Assembly: GCA_001898965.1 (NCBI GenBank)
Contig: MKVW01000009.1
Coordinates: 1,840,818 to 1,904,817, forward strand
From: Rhizobiales bacterium 62-17
GTDB lineage: Bacteria > Pseudomonadota > Alphaproteobacteria > Rhizobiales > Beijerinckiaceae
Reading direction: 5' to 3'
Length of the DNA: 64,000 nucleotides
Below the pieces are notes generated by a model. It was given only the letters and a program-made list of their open reading frames with translations. It was not told the origin of the DNA and ran no database searches. Both the position numbers and the translations under genes were made by a program. Below, in pieces: positions 63,211-64,000 of the stretch (the first letter of the stretch is position 1; the number at the start of each line of letters is the position of its first letter).

Positions 63211-63954
63211 ATGCGTATCGCTTTTTTTTCCGACATTCACGGCAATCGCGAGGCCTTTGATGCCTGCTTCGCCCATGCGGTGCGCCAGAACATCGATCAA
63301 TTCGTCTTCCTCGGAGACCTCGTCGGCTATGGCGCCGATCCCGCCTATATCGTCGAGCGCGTCGCCGATCTGTGCGCTGATGGCGCCGTCGCCTTGATGG
63401 GCAATCACGACTATGCCGCCGCCAAGGGTCTCACCGACGGCATGAACGACTATGCCAAGGCGGCGATCGAATGGACCTACAACCAGCTCGATCCCGCCCG
63501 GCGCTCCTTTCTCGAAAGCCTGCTCATGAAGGTGGAGGATGAGGATCGCCTCTACGTCCACTCCGACGCGTCGGCGCCCACCCGCTGGCTCTACATCGGC
63601 GATGAAGAGAGTGCCGAGCGCAGCTTGCAAGCCACCCGGCAGCGGATCACCTTCTGCGGACACATCCACATTCCGCAGCTTTATCACATGACGCCGACCA
63701 AGCCGGCGAAGTTCTTCGCGCCCAAACCTGGCGCCCCCATTCCCTTGGTCGGCCAGCGCCAATGGCTGGCGGTGCAGGGCTCGGTCGGCCAGCCGCGCGA
63801 TAAAAATCCTTCGGCCGCCTATAGCATCCTCGACACGACCAAGAATGAACTGACATATTGGCGCGTGCCCTATGACATCGAGGAGGCTGCTCGAAAGATC
63901 CATGCCGCTGAACTGCCGAGAATTCTGGCCGCGCGCTTGTTCATTGGCAAATAA
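63211..63954 (+). CDS. Cytoplasmic metallophosphoesterase (YfcE/DR1281-like calcineurin fold)
   Basis: 247 residues from the ATG at 63211; a GTG at 63190 with GGAG five bases upstream is an alternative. Motifs: MRIAFFSDIHGNREAFDAC (D-x-H), FLGDLVGYGADP (GD), LMGNHDYAA (GNHD) and FCGHIHIPQL (GHxH). There is no signal peptide, unlike the exported phosphoesterase at 50.6-51.5 kb. This group is described mostly as uncharacterised phosphodiesterases. Followed 15 bases later by the start of another gene. Confidence 0.93.
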   Translation: MRIAFFSDIHGNREAFDACFAHAVRQNIDQFVFLGDLVGYGADPAYIVERVADLCADGAVALMGNHDYAAAKGLTDGMNDYAKAAIEWTYNQLDPARRSFLESLLMKVEDEDRLYVHSDASAPTRWLYIGDEESAERSLQATRQRITFCGHIHIPQLYHMTPTKPAKFFAPKPGAPIPLVGQRQWLAVQGSVGQPRDKNPSAAYSILDTTKNELTYWRVPYDIEEAARKIHAAELPRILAARLFIGK

Positions 63955-63969
63955 GCCGTGGGCTGAACG

Positions 63970-64000
63970 ATGAGCAAGATCAACGTTCGGATTGGGGAGG
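63970..64000 (+). CDS. Start of a possible downstream gene (truncated by the window end)
   Basis: An ATG 15 bases after the metallophosphoesterase stop opens a frame reading MSKINVRIGE up to the window edge. Ten residues are too few for any assignment; it is proposed only from position and strand. Confidence 0.3.
   Translation, partial: MSKINVRIGE

Overview
The window is high-GC chromosomal DNA from an alphaproteobacterium, most likely of the order Hyphomicrobiales (Rhizobiales). The evidence is a set of order-typical gene arrangements: divergent pckA next to chvI-chvG-hprK-EIIA-ptsH, the run dciA-dsbA-smc, a split ATP synthase with its own F0 operon (atpI-atpB-atpE-b'-b), and rpsA near sppA-ihfB-lapA. 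A single-enzyme 5-aminolevulinate synthase (hemA) and a rhizobial-type HrcA agree with this. I cannot name the genus. No rRNA, tRNA, CRISPR array, insertion sequence or phage gene was seen, so this is ordinary chromosome with catabolic and accessory gene patches between housekeeping blocks.

Layout. 1-9 kb: the 3' end of a sulfatase-family hydrolase, a tripartite tricarboxylate transporter (TTT) receptor, lepA, a fumarylacetoacetate-hydrolase-fold enzyme, then a minus-strand group of SDR, LLM flavin monooxygenase and an alpha/beta-hydrolase-fold protein, and a nickel/cobalt permease. 9-20 kb: Rieske ferredoxin, arfB, O-antigen-ligase-like protein, MsbA-like ABC exporter, alpha/beta hydrolase, ABC-F ATPase, pgi, hrcA and a small membrane protein. 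20-31 kb: gcdH with three dyad repeats in front of it, pckA, a HugZ-like protein, the ChvG/ChvI two-component system with the regulatory PTS proteins HprK, EIIA and HPr, and a peptide-type substrate-binding protein. 30-41 kb: hemA, mscL, a giant SLC5-type sensor kinase, rnk, an exported methyltransferase-fold protein, lapA, ihfB, sppA and rpsA. 41-48 kb: two more orphan TTT receptors around a glutathione peroxidase and a thiamine-diphosphate enzyme, then mutY, a cysteine hydrolase and a VOC protein. 48.9-51.5 kb: a compact operon of exported metallophosphoesterase, cupredoxin, ECF sigma factor and anti-sigma factor. 51.6-56.7 kb: dciA, dsbA-like, smc. 56.7-60.2 kb: MarR regulator, MFS permease, a second LLM monooxygenase and a miniature alpha/beta-hydrolase-like protein. 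60.4-63.1 kb: F0 ATP synthase operon. 63.2 kb to the end: a metallophosphoesterase and the first bases of another gene.

How it fits together. Central carbon control is concentrated at 21-29 kb: gluconeogenic pckA beside an envelope-stress two-component system and a sugar-independent PTS relay. Several small catabolic units (TTT receptors, LLM monooxygenases, FAH-fold enzyme, glutaryl-CoA dehydrogenase, ThDP enzyme) suggest use of aromatic or organic acid substrates.

The most unusual observations are: (1) two paralogous LLM monooxygenases, each followed by an alpha/beta-hydrolase-fold protein whose nucleophile position is not Ser/Cys/Asp (Gly98 in one, Ala55 in the other, which also lacks the catalytic His and the cap domain); (2) the metallophosphoesterase-cupredoxin-ECF-anti-sigma operon, with overlapping start/stop codons, an ECF-like promoter and an inverted repeat over its ribosome-binding site; (3) several perfect or near-perfect dyads in front of catabolic or transport genes. 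All were read by eye, without database searches.
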